In this document: positions 7,101-16,194 of the stretch, in pieces
Layout: each line of letters opens with the position of its first letter
Numbering within the stretch: position 1 is the stretch's first letter
Source of the DNA: JBKBKN01 sp046294625
GTDB taxonomy: Bacteria; Bacteroidota; Bacteroidia; M30B66
Direction of reading: 5' to 3'
DNA length: 64,000 bases
Assembly: GCA_046294625.1 (NCBI GenBank)
Contig: JBKBKN010000002.1
Location: 1 to 64,000, forward strand
Notes under the pieces: generated by a model
Seen by the model: only the letters and a program-made list of their open reading frames with translations
Databases searched by the model: none
What the model was told of the DNA's origin: nothing
Made by a program: the position numbers and the translations under genes

Positions 7101-9287
7101 ATGTTTTTAGCAGCGCTCGAATTTACTTTGCCTCTCAAACAACCGGTGTTGATATTTTCGATCATTCTGTTCATCATACTATTCGCACCGCTTATTCTAA
7201 ACAAATTAAGAATTCCCCACTTGATAGGGCTGATTATTGCAGGAGCATTTATAGGTCCGAATGGATTCAACCTACTTCTGAGAGATAGTAGTATCGAAAT
7301 TTATGGTACTGTAGGTTTGTTGTATATCATGTTTTTAGCCGGTCTTGAGATCGACATGGCTGAATTTAAGAAAAACAGCGGCAAAAGCTTTATTTTTGGC
7401 ATGTACACCTTCCTTATTCCAATGACTTTAGGCACACTTGCTGGTTTATATCTTCTGGAATTTAGTATCGAATCGTCGGTTTTGCTTGCCAGTATGTTTG
7501 CTTCCCACACACTCATCGCTTATCCAATCATTTCCAAACTAGGCGTGGCTAAAGATAAAGCGGTAAACATTACCGTTGGTGGAACCATGATAACAGACAC
7601 TTTAGCCCTTTTGGTTTTGGCAGTGATTGTTGGTATGTCGACAGGCAATATCGATGAAAGTTTTTGGATACGATTAAGCGTTTCAGTTGTGCTGTTCGCG
7701 CTAATCGTCATGTTTATTTTCCCCATCATAGCTCGTTGGTTTTTTAAACGTTTCGACGACAATATTGGTCAGTATATTTTTGTGCTTGGAATGGTGTTTC
7801 TTGCAGGGTTCCTTGCCGAAGCTGCAGGTGTAGAAGCCATTATCGGGGCGTTTCTTGCAGGTCTTGCATTGAATAGGCTTATTCCACATACTTCGCCACT
7901 CATGAATAGGATCGAATTTGTGGGCAATGCACTGTTCATTCCCATATTTTTGATTGGTGTGGGAATGCTGATTGATTACAGAGCATTTTTTAAAGATATT
8001 GAAACGATCAAAGTAGCTGCTACCATGACGGTTGTTGCAACCACTGCAAAGTTCATTGCTGCCTACATTACCCAAAAATCATTTGGTTTTAGTGCAGATC
8101 AGCGTCGATTAATTTTTGGGCTGAGCAATGCACAAGCAGCAGCAACACTTGCCGCAGTGCTCGTTGGCTATAAAATCATTATCAATCAAGCTGAAATTGA
8201 TGCTGCTGCTGAGATTGGAGTTATTCTTAAGCCGGTAAGATTGCTAAGTGAAAATGTGCTTAACGGAACTATTTTAATGATTCTGTTTACATGCACTATT
8301 GCATCTTTTGTTGCACAGAAGGGTGCTAAAAATATCGCATTTGCAGAAAGCTCCGATGATGAAAAAGATGCTCAAGCCAATGACGAAGTGATTTTAATTC
8401 CGATCAACAATCCTGAAATTGCAGAAGAGTTGGTTAACCTCAGCATTACAGTAAAATCTTCGAAAAATAATCGAGGGCTTATTGCACTGAATGTGATTGA
8501 CAACGATAAGCAGGAAGAAAAAGCAGTAAAAAAGGCCGAAAAAATCATGGAAATTGCGCAGCAAACAGCTGCCGCCACTGATAATTATCTCACACCGCTG
8601 ATTCGCTACGACCTAAATATTGTAAATGGCATCACGAGTGTAATTAAAGAAAACAAAGCCACAGACTTGATTCTTGGCTTAGAACATAAAAAAGGGATTT
8701 CTGAAAACTTTTTTGGCAATCTCACAGAAGGCCTGCTCAAACAGAGCGATGCCACCACCATGATTTACAACTCAAGACAACCTTTGTCCACCATCAAGCG
8801 CAATATTATCATCGTGCCGGAAAAAGCAGAGAAAGAAATTGGGTTCCCGTTTTGGTTGATTAAAGTATGGAACATCGCAAGAAACACGGGGGGTAAACTG
8901 GTTTTTTATGCAACGGAACAAACCATTGAACTGCTGAAGGAAATTAACAAAAAGCACCCTGTATCAGCTGAATTTAATGTCTTCACCGATTGGGACGATT
9001 TTCTAATTATTTCAAGAGACCTGCGAAAAGACGACAACCTGCTCATTGTACTCAGTAGAAAGAATTATCCTTCCTATAACACTACGATGAGCAAAATACC
9101 GTCGTATCTAAACAAGTACTTCGAAGAGAATAATTATATGCTCATTTATCCGATTCAATCAGAAAAAGAGTCACATGGTGTACAGGAAAACTATCTAAAT
9201 CCTTCATTGGAGCCGTTTATGGATAACTTGGAAAAGCTTGACGAAATCGGTAAAACCATTGCAAGATTGTTTAAGAAAAATAAATAG
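7101..9287 (+). CDS. CPA2-family cation/proton antiporter with C-terminal tandem UspA-like domains
   Basis: A 728-residue inner-membrane protein. Residues 1 to about 420 hold about a dozen hydrophobic segments with the monovalent cation:proton antiporter-2 pattern: LRIPHLIGLIIAGAFIGPNG, FLAGLEID, MITDTLALLVLAV in the core helix, and AIIGAFLAGLALNR. Residues about 430-725 are soluble and resemble two universal-stress-protein-like Rossmann domains. The family exchanges Na+ or K+ for H+ and sets pH and salt balance; the ion cannot be decided. There is no TrkA-N domain, unlike KefB/KefC. It stands alone with its own promoter-like TACCTTTG. Confidence 0.9.
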   Translation: MFLAALEFTLPLKQPVLIFSIILFIILFAPLILNKLRIPHLIGLIIAGAFIGPNGFNLLLRDSSIEIYGTVGLLYIMFLAGLEIDMAEFKKNSGKSFIFGMYTFLIPMTLGTLAGLYLLEFSIESSVLLASMFASHTLIAYPIISKLGVAKDKAVNITVGGTMITDTLALLVLAVIVGMSTGNIDESFWIRLSVSVVLFALIVMFIFPIIARWFFKRFDDNIGQYIFVLGMVFLAGFLAEAAGVEAIIGAFLAGLALNRLIPHTSPLMNRIEFVGNALFIPIFLIGVGMLIDYRAFFKDIETIKVAATMTVVATTAKFIAAYITQKSFGFSADQRRLIFGLSNAQAAATLAAVLVGYKIIINQAEIDAAAEIGVILKPVRLLSENVLNGTILMILFTCTIASFVAQKGAKNIAFAESSDDEKDAQANDEVILIPINNPEIAEELVNLSITVKSSKNNRGLIALNVIDNDKQEEKAVKKAEKIMEIAQQTAAATDNYLTPLIRYDLNIVNGITSVIKENKATDLILGLEHKKGISENFFGNLTEGLLKQSDATTMIYNSRQPLSTIKRNIIIVPEKAEKEIGFPFWLIKVWNIARNTGGKLVFYATEQTIELLKEINKKHPVSAEFNVFTDWDDFLIISRDLRKDDNLLIVLSRKNYPSYNTTMSKIPSYLNKYFEENNYMLIYPIQSEKESHGVQENYLNPSLEPFMDNLEKLDEIGKTIARLFKKNK

Positions 9288-9352
9288 CCGGTTAATTTTT
9301 GTATTGGTTGTAATTTCTCACAGTTTGTGACAACATATTTCAAAAAAGCAGT

Positions 9353-9610
9353 ATGATGACGCAAACAACAAAAACCGAAAAAGGAAAGAATTATAACCTG
9401 TTGGGATATGTGGTTTTTATAGCTGCAGGTATCTATTTCACATTCTTTTCTTCAAATATGAGTAATGGACCACTTTTTCTGTGGTTGGCATTTATTTTCG
9501 ACCCGTTTGATCAAAAACAAGCATTTAATAAACGTCCATGTTGGCAGCAAATCATATTTTATTGCCATATGGTGCTTGCCATCTTTGGATTTATTTATTT
9601 GTGGCTTTAA
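9353..9610 (+). CDS. Small membrane protein of unknown function
   Basis: An 85-residue protein with two hydrophobic segments (LLGYVVFIAAGIYFTFFSS at about 17-35, and IIFYCHMVLAIFGFIYLWL at 67-85) joined by a loop containing FDPFDQKQAFNKRP. I do not recognise a named family. Two adjacent ATG codons (9353, 9356) both serve as possible starts. It follows the antiporter by 65 bp and meets the convergent gpsA after 9 bp. Confidence 0.65.
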   Translation: MMTQTTKTEKGKNYNLLGYVVFIAAGIYFTFFSSNMSNGPLFLWLAFIFDPFDQKQAFNKRPCWQQIIFYCHMVLAIFGFIYLWL

Positions 9611-9619
9611 AAAGTCAGA

Positions 9620-10636
9620 TTATTTCAATCGCGCTTCAAGCTTTCTGATTTCTCGCATAGGCGATTGATTGGCATAAAGAATATTATACACAAACTCGCA
9701 AATCGGGAGATCGGCCTTATGCTTTTTATTGATTTCCATCAATGATTTTGCGGCATAATAGCCTTCCGCCACCATATTCATTTCCAGTTGCGCCGATTTA
9801 ATGGTGTAACCCTTGCCTATCATTTGACCAAAAACCCGATTGCGGCTAAACTGAGAATAAGCTGTAACCAATAAATCGCCCAAATAAGCAGACTGATTGA
9901 TATCTCTTTTAGGCATTGGGGCGGCTTTGTCTAAAAACCGTTTTATTTCCTGCATGGCATTGGCAACGAGTACGGCTTGAAAATTGTCGCCGTAGTTCAT
10001 ACCTTTCGTTATGCCTACGGCAAGTGAAATAATATTTTTCATTACGGCAGCATATTCCACGCCAATCACGTCCTTAATCACATGTGTGTGGATATATCTG
10101 CAATTTATCAGGTGAGCCAGCTTCTCAGAATGTTTAGGATCTGCAGAGCAAATCGTCAGGTATGACTGGCGCTCCAGCGCAACTTCTTCGGAGTGACAAG
10201 GCCCGCCGATTACCCCAAGATTCTTTTTATTAATGTCGTGTACTTCTTTCAAATACTCCGAAATAACAAGATGTCGGTCCGGAATCATGCCCTTGATGGC
10301 TGAAAATAATTTTTTTCCTTTCCACTCCGGCTTCTTTACATCTTTAAGCGCTTCATGGATAAATGCCGCAGGCAATGCCAAGATGATATACTTGCTATCT
10401 GCTATGCATTGATTGATATTGTTGGTAGGAAAAACTTTATTGGTATCGAGCTGTACATCACTGAGATACTTTGGATTGTGAGCATAAGTTTTGATGTGCT
10501 CAGCCATAGTCTCCGAGCGCATCCACCAATTGATTTTAATCGGGCGCTCGCTAAGAATTTTCACTAAGGCTGTGGCCCAGCTGCCTGAACCAATAACCGC
10601 TACTGCAGGCATGTGTGCTGATGGTTGGTCTATCAT
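9620..10636 (-). CDS. gpsA: Glycerol-3-phosphate dehydrogenase (NAD(P)+)
   Basis: A 338-residue cytosolic enzyme that reduces dihydroxyacetone phosphate to sn-glycerol-3-phosphate, the backbone of phospholipids. The N-terminal dinucleotide motif is VIGSGSWATAL (residues 14-24), followed by the family signature ALPAAFIHEAL and IGGPCHSEEV. The catalytic lysine lies in EYAAVMKNIISLAVGI at about residue 190. It is the last gene of a minus-strand unit: its ATG shares one base with the stop codon of the cysteine desulfurase gene. Confidence 0.95.
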   Translation of the reverse strand: MIDQPSAHMPAVAVIGSGSWATALVKILSERPIKINWWMRSETMAEHIKTYAHNPKYLSDVQLDTNKVFPTNNINQCIADSKYIILALPAAFIHEALKDVKKPEWKGKKLFSAIKGMIPDRHLVISEYLKEVHDINKKNLGVIGGPCHSEEVALERQSYLTICSADPKHSEKLAHLINCRYIHTHVIKDVIGVEYAAVMKNIISLAVGITKGMNYGDNFQAVLVANAMQEIKRFLDKAAPMPKRDINQSAYLGDLLVTAYSQFSRNRVFGQMIGKGYTIKSAQLEMNMVAEGYYAAKSLMEINKKHKADLPICEFVYNILYANQSPMREIRKLEARLK

Positions 10637-11778
10637 TATTTCGATGCTGGCTCTAACTTAAGAATTTCCTGAAGCTTTTTGATAGTAAAATCAATTTCGT
10701 CTTTTGTATTGAATTTACTGAATGAAAAACGTACACCTGTTCGACTTTTATCTATGTCTAAAGCACGTAGCACATGAGATCCTACATTTGATCCTGAACT
10801 GCAGGCACTACCTCCAGAAGCGGCTATACCATTAATATCCATGCTAAAAAGTAGCATTTCAGAAACAGGAGAAGGCGGAAAGCTCACATTTAGCACAGTG
10901 TATAAAGAATCTTTTGATACATCGCCATTGAATTCAACTCCCGGAATCTGTTCTCTTAGTTTATCAATCATATATTGTTTCAGCCCTGAAACATAATCCT
11001 GATAAGATTCCATTTCGCGGTGAGCCACTTCCATTGCCTTAGCCAAACCAATTATACCATAGAGATTTTCTGTTCCACCACGCATGTTTCTCTCCTGAGC
11101 TCCCCCGAAGATATACGGCTCAATTTTCAAATTCTCGTTGATATAAATGAATCCAACACCTTTAGGGCCGTGAAATTTATGAGCTGCACAATTCACAAAT
11201 CCGATGTTCAAAGCACGCATATCGAAACGATAATGTCCCATAGTTTGCACCGTGTCGGAATGAAGAATGGCTTGATAATTATTGCACAAATCAGCTACTT
11301 CCTGCAAGGGTAGCAAGTTGCCGATTTCATTATTGCCATGCATCAAGGAAACAAAACTTCCAGGATACATGGCAAGGAGTGTTTGCAGATGTTCTAAATC
11401 AACATGTCCATTTTCGGATAGTTGAACATAGGATAATTTGATTAATCCATCTTTTTCGAGGTGCTCCAGAGTATGTAAAACGGCATGATGCTCCAAAGGA
11501 GATGTAATGGCATGTCCGATTCCATAGGTTTTTATAGCTCCATGAATGGCCATGTTGTTGGCCTCTGTGCCGCCTGATGTGAAAAATATTTCAGCAGGAT
11601 TGGCATTAATCAACTGGGCTACACTTCTTCTCGCCTGCTCGATCAAGGCTCTGGTTACTCGGCCATAGCCATGTATCGAAGAAGGGTTTCCATATTGTTC
11701 TTTCATTACTGCATGCATCGCATCAATTACTTCCGGATGCATTGCAGTGGTGGCGGCATTGTCGAGATATACATTCAT
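10636..11778 (-). CDS. Cysteine desulfurase (NifS/IscS family)
   Basis: A 380-residue PLP enzyme that removes sulfur from cysteine for Fe-S clusters and tRNA thiolation. It shows the N-terminal YLDNAATT, the PLP-binding lysine in CAAHKFHGPKGVG at about residue 201, and the mobile catalytic cysteine in ASGGSACSSGS at about residue 322. The short loop around the cysteine (SACSSGS) is nearer the IscS/NifS group than SufS. It sits between glmM (70 bp upstream) and gpsA (1-bp overlap). No iscU, sufB or other cluster-assembly gene is in the window, so I give no symbol. Confidence 0.93.
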   Translation of the reverse strand: MNVYLDNAATTAMHPEVIDAMHAVMKEQYGNPSSIHGYGRVTRALIEQARRSVAQLINANPAEIFFTSGGTEANNMAIHGAIKTYGIGHAITSPLEHHAVLHTLEHLEKDGLIKLSYVQLSENGHVDLEHLQTLLAMYPGSFVSLMHGNNEIGNLLPLQEVADLCNNYQAILHSDTVQTMGHYRFDMRALNIGFVNCAAHKFHGPKGVGFIYINENLKIEPYIFGGAQERNMRGGTENLYGIIGLAKAMEVAHREMESYQDYVSGLKQYMIDKLREQIPGVEFNGDVSKDSLYTVLNVSFPPSPVSEMLLFSMDINGIAASGGSACSSGSNVGSHVLRALDIDKSRTGVRFSFSKFNTKDEIDFTIKKLQEILKLEPASK

Positions 11779-11847
11779 ACTTCAATCTTTTCAGGAAAAA
11801 AACAAAACTGGATGGTATGCCTTTTTCCAGGTGATGGTTTATATTTA

Positions 11848-13275
11848 TTAATCTTTAAGCTCCCCGGATAGCTCTTTATGAATTTCCTTAATATCTTCAA
11901 TAATCTTATTGGCTAATTTATCGGCTATAGCTATATTCTGAGCTTCTGCATAAATTCTGATAATGGGCTCTGTGTTCGATTTGCGAAGGTGAACCCAAGA
12001 ATTTTCGAACTCTACCTTTAGTCCGTCAATGGTAATGGCAGGTTGTTTTTTGTATTTCTCCCTCACTCTTTCAAGTATAGTATCAACCGGTGTATCAGCA
12101 GTGAGTTCGATTTTATTCTTCGAAATATAATACTGAGGATAAACGGCTTTGAGCATCGAAACCGGCTTTCCGAACTTTGCCAAATGAGATAGAAACAAAG
12201 CTATACCTACCAAAGCATCACGACCATAGTGCAACTCCGGCAAAATGATTCCCCCATTTCCTTCACCGCCAATTACTGCATTGTTTTGCTTCATCATGTT
12301 CACCACATTCACTTCGCCGACAGCAGATGCGAAATAATTCTTACCCTTTTTTTCAGTGATGTCGCGCAGTGCTTTAGTAGATGAAAGATTAGATACCGAG
12401 TTGCCATCGCGATGCTTCAATACATAATCAGCAACCGCTACAAGTGTGTATTCTTCTCCAAACATTTCTCCATCTTCACATACAAATGCAAGACGATCCA
12501 CGTCTGGGTCAACCGAAATTCCTAAATGCGCCTTTTTCTTCGTCACAGTATTGGACAAGTCCAACAAATGATCTGGCAATGGCTCCGGATTGTGTGCAAA
12601 ATCCCCATGTGCTTCTTCGTTGATTACGGTGATCTGACTCACACCTAAAGCTTCTAAAAGCATGGGAACTGCAATGCTACCGGTTGAGTTGATTCCATCA
12701 ATCACTATTTTAAAGTTGGCTTTTTCAATAGCCTGCTTATCCACCATATCAATCTTAAGAATAGCGGCAATATGTTCTTCAATCGCATTGCTCTTAAGCT
12801 GATATTTTCCAATATGGTTCACATCCGGGAACACCAAATCATCAGATTCAGCAATATGCAATAAGGTTTCCCCTTCTTCTTCACTTATAAATTCTCCTTT
12901 TGCATTGAGCAGCTTAAGCGCATTCCAGTTCTTGGGATTATGACTTGCGGTTAGAATGATACCCCCATCAGCCTTCTCTGCAACCACAGCCATTTCAACG
13001 CTTGGTGTTGTTGACAGACTGCAATCCACCACATTTACCCCCATACCCATCAGCGTGCCGCTAACGATTCTGTTGAGCATGTCGCCCGAAATGCGAGCAT
13101 CTCTTCCGATCACCACCTTTAAAGCATGGCCTGCATGCCCATTCTTTTGCTGATTGCGCTGTAAAAGTGTGGCAAAAGCTATAGAAAATTTAACTGCATC
13201 CAAAGGACTAAGACATTCTCCTGCCTTGCCTCCTATGGTGCCCCTGATGCCTGATATTGATTTGATAAGTGTCAT
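11848..13275 (-). CDS. glmM: Phosphoglucosamine mutase-type phosphohexomutase
   Basis: A 475-residue cytosolic enzyme of the alpha-D-phosphohexomutase family, expected to convert glucosamine-6-phosphate to glucosamine-1-phosphate for peptidoglycan. Four family landmarks are visible: ISGIRGTIGG at the N-terminus, the phosphoserine loop LTASHNPKNWN at about residue 105, the magnesium loop DPDVDRLAF at about 250, and the phosphate-binding RKSNTEPIIRIYAEA near the C-terminus. I chose the ATG at 13275 rather than 13299 because the upstream ATG lies inside a promoter -7 element. A phosphomannomutase role is possible on sequence alone. Confidence 0.9.
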   Translation of the reverse strand: MTLIKSISGIRGTIGGKAGECLSPLDAVKFSIAFATLLQRNQQKNGHAGHALKVVIGRDARISGDMLNRIVSGTLMGMGVNVVDCSLSTTPSVEMAVVAEKADGGIILTASHNPKNWNALKLLNAKGEFISEEEGETLLHIAESDDLVFPDVNHIGKYQLKSNAIEEHIAAILKIDMVDKQAIEKANFKIVIDGINSTGSIAVPMLLEALGVSQITVINEEAHGDFAHNPEPLPDHLLDLSNTVTKKKAHLGISVDPDVDRLAFVCEDGEMFGEEYTLVAVADYVLKHRDGNSVSNLSSTKALRDITEKKGKNYFASAVGEVNVVNMMKQNNAVIGGEGNGGIILPELHYGRDALVGIALFLSHLAKFGKPVSMLKAVYPQYYISKNKIELTADTPVDTILERVREKYKKQPAITIDGLKVEFENSWVHLRKSNTEPIIRIYAEAQNIAIADKLANKIIEDIKEIHKELSGELKD

Positions 13276-13577
13276 TCGATTATCTAAAAAAACATGCAAA
13301 CCTACATTTTATTTTTCTAATGGCAGACAGCATTGTGTTGCAATGAAAGATGCGAACTTCAACAGGCTTAAAATCAAGCTACAATAAGATTTTTGAACAA
13401 TCAGCACCGTGCTTGTTAAAAAAAATACTGGAAAAACTGCATGCTTTTATTAGTTTTGTGCAAACACTGCTAGCTGATAACCAATATTGCCTTTGATTTT
13501 ACTTCAATACGCAATAAGTGATTTTAAAGCATTAAATTCGTGAAATAAGGGCAAAAACTTAATACCACTAAAAGCCG
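13276..13577. other. Divergent intergenic region between glmM and the TPR gene
   Basis: About 300 bp between divergent genes. On the minus strand it holds a TAGGTTTG element for glmM. On the plus strand TAAATTCG at about 13534 is a weak -7 candidate for the TPR gene. I see no hairpin, RNA gene or open frame that I trust. Confidence 0.5.
13297..13304 (-). promoter_or_regulatory. Candidate -7 promoter element for glmM
   Basis: TAGGTTTG on the minus strand is an exact TAnnTTTG match, 22 bp before the ATG at 13275. Because it covers the upstream ATG at 13299, it decides the start. Confidence 0.5.
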
Positions 13578-14984
13578 ATGAAAGAAGAATTTGAAGATGA
13601 GATTAGCCTGGCAGTAGAGCGTTTTGAAAAAATGCTTTCACTCAATGAGCGATATTTTTTTGATGCCGAAGAATTTGAAAATATCATCGATTATTACATC
13701 TTCGAAAATCATCACAAAAAGGCATTAAAAGCCATTCAATTAGCAAGCCTTCAATATCCTTCTTCGATCGTTTTCCTTTTGAGAAAGTCACAAATAATCT
13801 CTGCAGAAGGGAGATATGACGAAGCGATGAAATTGCTTAGAAAAATAGAGCTTATAGAACCCGGCAATGCTGAAGTTTATATTACCAAAGGCAGTATATA
13901 CAGCATGAAAGGTTTGCATCGCAAAGCCATTCATTGTTTCAAAAAAGCATTGCAGATGGAGCCGCAATCTGAAGATTTGCTGCTCTTTATAGCCTTTGAA
14001 TATGAAAGTCTGAGCAAATACCGGAAGGCAATAAAATATCTCATCAAAATATTGAAGAAAAACCCCGGAAACGAAGCAGCTATTTTCGAGCTTTCCTTCT
14101 GTATCGATGTGCTTGGACTGTTCAATTCCGGAGTAAGGTATTTTGAAAAATTAATCGACCGCAAACCCTATTCAAAGGCAGCATGGTATTGCCTTGGACA
14201 GCTTTACAATAAATCAGATCAAACCGACAAAGCAATTGAAGCATTTGATTATGCAGCGGTGATTGACGAACAGTTTAGTGTGGCTCATTACAATAAAGCC
14301 ATGACTTTGATGAATGTGGAGCGTTATCAAGAAGCCATTCAGGCCTTCACAGAATGCATTGAACTGGATGGACCTGATTCACTCATTTATCTCTACATGG
14401 GAGAATGTTATGAAAATTCTGACCAATATCAGGATGCTGTTAAGCATTATTTTAAAGCTGTAAAGATCGACGATCAGCTATCTGATGCATGGGTTGGAAT
14501 TGGTGTTTGCCTTGAATATCAGGGGCGACCTGGCGAAGCTGAAATTTATCTTAAAAAAGCAATCAATATTGATCCATTTCGCAGCACTTTTTGGTTTTTG
14601 TTAGGCGATATGCTGCTTCGGCAAGAAAGAATTGAAGAAGGGGAAGAAGCCTATATGAAGGTAATTGAACTAGAACCAGAAAACGACCAGATTTGGATCA
14701 TGCTCACCAAGCTTTATCTTAATACTGAGCGATATGACGAAGCTCAAAAAACCATACATAAAGCCATTTTCGACTATCCTAATGTGGCAATGCACTGGTA
14801 TTACAATGCAGAAATTTCGCTATTTCATGAACATGAAGAAATGGCCATATTCTCCTTTCGCAAAGCACTAGAACTAGATGCTAAAATTGCCGATGAAGTA
14901 TTGGAACAAACTGTGCAGCTTCCATTTTGTGAACCAATTATGCAAATTTTAAGAGAATTAAAACAACAGCAGGGCAAGCAATAA
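13578..14984 (+). CDS. Tetratricopeptide-repeat protein
   Basis: A 468-residue soluble protein made almost entirely of tetratricopeptide repeats, about eleven 34-residue units. Clear examples are AEVYITKGSIYSMKGLHRKA, SKAAWYCLGQLYNKSDQTDK and SLIYLYMGECYENSDQYQDA. No signal peptide, membrane helix or catalytic domain is visible, so it is likely a cytosolic scaffold. It is acidic at the N-terminus. It precedes comA by 66 bp on the same strand and may be co-transcribed. Its partner is unknown. Confidence 0.88.
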   Translation: MKEEFEDEISLAVERFEKMLSLNERYFFDAEEFENIIDYYIFENHHKKALKAIQLASLQYPSSIVFLLRKSQIISAEGRYDEAMKLLRKIELIEPGNAEVYITKGSIYSMKGLHRKAIHCFKKALQMEPQSEDLLLFIAFEYESLSKYRKAIKYLIKILKKNPGNEAAIFELSFCIDVLGLFNSGVRYFEKLIDRKPYSKAAWYCLGQLYNKSDQTDKAIEAFDYAAVIDEQFSVAHYNKAMTLMNVERYQEAIQAFTECIELDGPDSLIYLYMGECYENSDQYQDAVKHYFKAVKIDDQLSDAWVGIGVCLEYQGRPGEAEIYLKKAINIDPFRSTFWFLLGDMLLRQERIEEGEEAYMKVIELEPENDQIWIMLTKLYLNTERYDEAQKTIHKAIFDYPNVAMHWYYNAEISLFHEHEEMAIFSFRKALELDAKIADEVLEQTVQLPFCEPIMQILRELKQQQGKQ

Positions 14985-15050
14985 TTATATTAATTAGAAT
15001 TGCCGCACCAAAAAACATAATGATCAGTACAAAAATCTGCACAATTAAAA

Positions 15051-15848
15051 ATGAATGTTAAAATCCCCTATATTCCGGAAAGAACAAGCAAGCCACGTCA
15101 GCATGGGCTCACTATGATGATGGACAAAGGACTCAGTATCAGAGAAGCAGAAGATTTCATGGAAACTTCGTTGCCATATGTTGACCTTATTAAGCTTGGC
15201 TTCGGCACTTCTGTAATTTCCAATAAACTAAAAGAAAAAGTTAAACTTTATCAAGACGCCGGCCTCAAAGTCTATCTCGGTGGTACACTTTTCGAAGCTT
15301 TTTTGGTAAGAAACAAGCTTAATGATTATATCAAATTTGCCAAGAGCCTCAATCTTGACACCGCCGAAGTATCCGATGGATCGGTGATTCTCGATCATGG
15401 TTTTAAATGTGAACTTATTCAGAAGCTCTCCAAAGAATTTACTGTGGTGTCTGAAGTAGGTTCAAAAGAAGCAGGTATTTTGATTGCCCCCGGCCGATGG
15501 ATTAGCATGATGCAAGCTGAGTTGGCAGCCGGCTCATGGAAAGTGATTGCCGAAGCAAGAGAAAGTGGAAACGTGGGAATCTACAGACCAAATGGAACTG
15601 CACACGTTACATTGGTTAACAAGATTCTTTCAAAAGTTAGGTCTGAGAATATTATTTGGGAAGCCCCGATAAAATCGCAGCAAGCCTGGTTTATTAAAAA
15701 CCTCGGACACAATGTGAATTTAGGCAATATTGCCTATGATGATGTGATTCCACTGGAAACGCTTCGATTAGGTTTGCGTGGCGACACCTTTTTCGATCAC
15801 CTTCCCGAAGGCGCAAAAACAATAATAAAAGACAATATAAAAGTTTAA
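15051..15848 (+). CDS. comA: Phosphosulfolactate synthase
   Basis: A 265-residue TIM-barrel protein, close to the length of the archaeal enzyme. ComA adds sulfite to phosphoenolpyruvate to give (R)-phosphosulfolactate, the first step of coenzyme M synthesis in methanogens and of sulfolactate formation in bacilli. Family segments seen are LTMMMDKGLS, YVDLIKLGFGTS, LKVYLGGTLFEAF, AEVSDGSVIL and the SEVGSKEAG loop. The gene starts a tight plus-strand run: rhodanese (15 bp), aroE (16 bp), outer-membrane barrel (1-bp overlap). The partner phosphatase ComB is encoded about 3 kb away on the other strand. In Bacteroidota the end product is not coenzyme M; sulfolactate or a sulfonolipid precursor is more likely. 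Confidence 0.93.
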   Translation: MNVKIPYIPERTSKPRQHGLTMMMDKGLSIREAEDFMETSLPYVDLIKLGFGTSVISNKLKEKVKLYQDAGLKVYLGGTLFEAFLVRNKLNDYIKFAKSLNLDTAEVSDGSVILDHGFKCELIQKLSKEFTVVSEVGSKEAGILIAPGRWISMMQAELAAGSWKVIAEARESGNVGIYRPNGTAHVTLVNKILSKVRSENIIWEAPIKSQQAWFIKNLGHNVNLGNIAYDDVIPLETLRLGLRGDTFFDHLPEGAKTIIKDNIKV

Positions 15849-15863
15849 TTCAGATAATAAATT

Positions 15864-16178
15864 ATGAACGAAATCACCATTCAGGAATTCGAACAGCTCA
15901 AAAATTCAGGTAAGGAATATCAACTGGTAGATGTCCGAGAACCATTTGAATTTGATATTGTAAATATGGGTGGCGAACTCATTCCGATGGGATCAATTCT
16001 AGAACAAAAAGAGCGCATCGCATTGGATAAACCGGTTATTTTTCAATGCAAATCCGGAGGCAGAAGTGCAAATGTTACGCGTTACTTTGAGCAAATGGGA
16101 TACACCAATGTCTACAATCTGAAAGGTGGCATTCTAGCCTATATCCAAGAAGTGGCACCACATTTACCAACTTACTAA
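15864..16178 (+). CDS. Single-domain rhodanese-like protein
   Basis: A 104-residue cytosolic protein. The rhodanese fold is marked by LVDVREPFEF (residues 21-30) and the active-site loop FQCKSGGRSA with the catalytic cysteine at residue 62; YNLKGGILAY closes the domain. The six-residue loop after the cysteine (KSGGRS) fits sulfurtransferases rather than Cdc25-type phosphatases. It lies 15 bp after comA and 16 bp before aroE, so it is almost surely in their operon. Rhodaneses can release sulfite from thiosulfate, the sulfur substrate of ComA, but this link is inference. Confidence 0.92.
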   Translation: MNEITIQEFEQLKNSGKEYQLVDVREPFEFDIVNMGGELIPMGSILEQKERIALDKPVIFQCKSGGRSANVTRYFEQMGYTNVYNLKGGILAYIQEVAPHLPTY

Positions 16179-16194
16179 TCAAAACTCTAAAGCT

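Noticed and set aside
7082..7288. A 68-codon frame on the plus strand overlapping the antiporter start
   Set aside because: It is out of frame with the antiporter and has no family match; the antiporter frame is clearly coding.
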